Assembly: GCA_036429605.1 (NCBI GenBank)
Contig: CM071590.1
Span: 4,278,001-4,342,000 of the forward strand
Origin: Cladobotryum mycophilum
Lineage: Eukaryota; Ascomycota; Sordariomycetes; Hypocreales; Hypocreaceae
Length of the DNA: 64,000 nt
Direction of reading: 5' to 3'
Both the position numbers and the translations under genes were made by a program. Positions 62,101-64,000 of the stretch are shown piece after piece. Within the stretch, counting starts at the first letter, position 1. Each line of letters starts with the position of its first letter. Under the pieces are notes generated by a model, which worked only from the letters and a program-made list of their open reading frames with translations, was not told the DNA's origin and ran no database searches.

Positions 62101-64000
62101 ATGATATTACCGAGCAGCCTTCCATTGAAGCAGTTCCTACGGAGCAGTCTCCCGCAGATGTCCTTTCTAAGGAGGAATCTCTCAACGACAAGTCCTCTAT
62201 CAATGAGCCTTCTACGGAGAAGCCGTTTGTTGAGCAACCCTCCACTGAGCAGCCCCCTACTGAACAACCCCTCTCCGAACAACCTCCTCTGCCCCCTTCA
62301 GCCGAACTACCCACTGCCATTGAGGACTCTTTTGTAAACCCCTCGTCTCAAGAGCAGCCCTCTACAGAGCAAGCTTCCACCATTTTACCTCCCGCACATT
62401 TGCCTTCCCTTGACCCTCCACACGATGAGCTTTCGACCGATCACACTTCTACAGACCCTTCTTTCAATTCTTCGAAGAATGAAACCAGTGCTATGGAGCA
62501 AGCCGACGAGTTGTCTTTGGATTCCCTTGAACAACACGGCATGGAAGCTAAGCCCGAAATAATGCCAAATCAGGACGCTTCACAACAGGAGATGACTGAT
62601 AATCAAGCTCCTGCCTCAGAAGAGCTGCCACCTGCCGAGGAGCCGAGGCCAAAGAAGATGTCCAAGAAGGAAAAGAAGAGGGCAGAGAGACTTGCAAAAG
62701 CTGCGGCCGCCGAAGCTGAATTAAAGGCTTTCAAAGACTCTACTTCTCTTCAAAAAGAGGAGCCTTCACAAGTCTCAACTGTTGAAGAGGTTCCTCAGCT
62801 GCAAGTTGACGTCGCAGCGGAAGAAGTAGACAAGATTGCATCTCCGATAGAAGAAGCAGAAAAGATCACGTCTCCAACAGAGGAAACAGAGAAGATTACG
62901 TCTCCAATGGAGGAGGTAGAGAAGATTGCGTCTCCAATGGAAGAAGTAGAGAAGATTGCGTCTCTACCACCTACTACTCTTCCACAGGAGTCAGAATCTG
63001 TCCTGGAGAATGCTCGATCTATTGAAGCTCCTGAAGATTCTGAGCCGAAGCTTGAAGAGCCTTCCGCTGAACCCGTAGAGCTTCCACTAGACGAGTCTAT
63101 TCCCGAACCCTCGATGGCTGATGAATCTGCTTTGCCTGAGCCTTCTGAAATTCCCTCAACCAACGTCCCTATTGAGGTCACAGGACCGCCTGAGGCTGAC
63201 GTAGCTGTCCCAGCTGAGACCGCCCCTCTAGAAAGAGAAGAGGAGCCAGTCAAGTCTAAGAAGAAGAAGGGCAAGAAAGGAAAGAAGGCAAAGCTTGAAA
63301 GCGCCGAAAACATTTCTACAGACAATATTGATTCGGCGAAGCCTGCTGAACCTTTGGAGCATGTTTCACAAAATGCTACCGATGACTCCACGGCACCTGT
63401 TCCAGCTCCCAATGTTATCCCTACGGTTCCTGAGATCGAAATCTCTCCGCCAGTCGAGATGGAGGAGGTCAAGCCAAATGACGCCGAAGAGCAGCATATC
63501 TCTGAACTAGCAGAGCCTAAACCTTTCGAATCCGATAAATCTATTGATGTTGCTGCAGAACTCGCCAATGATGAGTCTCAAGACGCGGTAGTAGGTTCTG
63601 ATGCCATTTCTGCACCCGAGGAGGCTATACCACCTGCATTGGAGGAGCCTAAGACAACCAATGTCGAAGACTCTAGGCCAATCGAATCAGAAGAGCCGAA
63701 GATTGAGGAGTCTCGGACTTTGGATGCTGAAAAGCCCAAGCCAGTTGAGTCAGAAGAAGTCAAGCCTGCTGAATCAGAGGTGCTCTCAACTCCAGTCGAA
63801 ACTGATTCTGGGACATCGCGTAAGAAAAAGAAAAAGAGCAAAAAGAGCAAGGCAAGCAGCGACGTGATTACCCCAGCCGATATTTCAGAGCCATCTCCGG
63901 CCAAGACCGATACTGCAATCCTAAAGGACGTGGTCGATTCTGGTTCTGCACCGATCGTCAGTGCTGCATGGGAACATGAAAGCTCTCATTCTTCTTTGTT
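50157..64000 (+). CDS. giant low-complexity protein, fungal 'involucrin repeat protein' type, 3' end beyond window
   Basis: Reading runs 50157 to about 53441, then about 53441-54450 in a shifted frame, then back in the original frame to the window end without a stop: at least 4,600 codons. It begins MMREPRRRSPESSRRRRRER and continues with a YLDISRKYPLGRFGGLISTFIRAPSERVR block, poly-Gln, poly-Ala (51210-51284) and SFFGSLFGQKSRKSS. Next come PTFDDSPPRMLPP with LSRKDSFEIEQ, a run of 17 prolines (53031-53081), VSWGRNTLKSF, ADDLEFAATLAAGLQDTGFDPNIVIDNP, and SGGIFSSLWGS. From 54453 on it is Glu/Pro/Ser-rich with about 15 Lys-rich clusters. I recognise this order of conserved blocks from large hypocrealean proteins annotated 'involucrin repeat protein', whose function is unknown. 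No catalytic domain or membrane segment is seen. Frame changes lie on C6 (53436-53441) and T5 (54447-54451); see the findings. The ATG at 50157 is followed by another at 50160. Confidence 0.85.
51210..51284 (+). repeat. alanine-rich tract with GCC repeats
   Basis: Codes for about 25 mostly Ala/Thr residues, including an uninterrupted run of 11 Ala written mainly as GCC, just before the SFFGSLFG motif of the giant gene. Confidence 0.9.
53031..53081 (+). repeat. 17-codon polyproline run
   Basis: In-frame CCA, CCC, CCT and CCG codons giving 17 consecutive prolines before RSLPGVIVRRKGE in the giant gene. Mixed codons argue against recent slippage of a single triplet. Confidence 0.95.
55911..63860 (+). 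repeat. array of about 15 lysine-rich blocks separated by acidic Pro/Ser spacers
   Basis: Within the long third segment of the giant gene, short Lys clusters (KKSKKKKKKGKGK-like) start near 55911, 56324, 57073, 58153, 58661, 59200, 59621, 60121, 60461, 60778, 61411, 61977, 62650, 63252 and 63817. Spacing is 317-1080 nt, mostly 400-650 (130-220 residues). Between them the protein is Glu/Asp/Pro/Ser/Thr-rich with many 'PEP', 'EPE' and 'ES' repeats. The block near 61977-62080 merges into a Gln/Glu run. Confidence 0.85.
62820..62969 (+). repeat. 30-nt tandem repeat, five copies, coding (EEVEKIASPM)
   Basis: Five consecutive ten-residue units, EEVDKIASPI, EEAEKITSPT, EETEKITSPM, EEVEKIASPM and EEVEKIASLP. 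At the DNA level they are 30-nt imperfect copies in frame with the giant gene. The last unit diverges. Confidence 0.95.

Noticed and set aside
54788..63904. Several long minus-strand ORFs of 91-257 aa, rich in Ser
   Set aside because: They are antisense shadows of the Glu/Ser-rich giant gene, whose codon pattern makes the opposite strand open.

Overview
The window comes from a filamentous ascomycete nuclear genome. The evidence is short introns (48-80 nt, with GT...AG ends and CTAAC/CTGAC-like branch points), Kozak-type starts, large simple-repeat-rich intergenic tracts, and a gene set typical of Sordariomycetes (probably Hypocreales, though I cannot name the genus). I see no transposon, viral, CRISPR, rRNA or convincing tRNA sequence. 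Coding sequence is concentrated in nine protein genes, and the space between them is unusually long (one gap is about 10.5 kb).

Layout. (1) 1-3149, minus: telomerase reverse transcriptase, six exons, C-terminus cut by the window edge. (2) 5260-11026, plus: a 1,883-aa RhoGEF with DH, BAR and SH3 domains, head-to-head with TERT. (3) 12785-14933, plus: a six-exon sucrose/alpha-glucoside type proton symporter of the GPH family, including a 26-nt micro-exon. (4) 15455-16003, minus: Pkr1, a V-ATPase assembly factor, tail-to-tail with the transporter. (5) 16004-26525: a gene-poor stretch. (6) 26526-27407, plus: a small C2H2-type zinc-finger protein. (7) 33706-36446, plus: APC2, the cullin subunit of the anaphase-promoting complex. 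(8) 43016-45099, plus: a RING-H2 protein. (9) 46631-48347, plus: a cytochrome P450. (10) 50157 to beyond the window end, plus: a giant low-complexity protein of the fungal 'involucrin repeat protein' type, at least 4,600 codons, with about 15 regularly dispersed lysine-rich blocks.

The genes look like independent housekeeping and accessory loci (telomere maintenance, polarity signalling, sugar uptake, vacuolar pump assembly, cell cycle, ubiquitin ligation, oxidation). They do not form a cluster or operon, and I found no clear new multi-gene system.

The most useful observations concern gene integrity. Three genes (APC2, the RING gene, and the giant gene twice) are interrupted by one-base frame changes lying exactly on G, C, C and T homopolymer runs, a pattern most easily explained by base-calling errors in the assembly. 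Two others are worth checking: a short dispersed intergenic motif, TACGGAGTA, found nine times and never in a gene, and the quasi-periodic lysine-block architecture of the giant protein.
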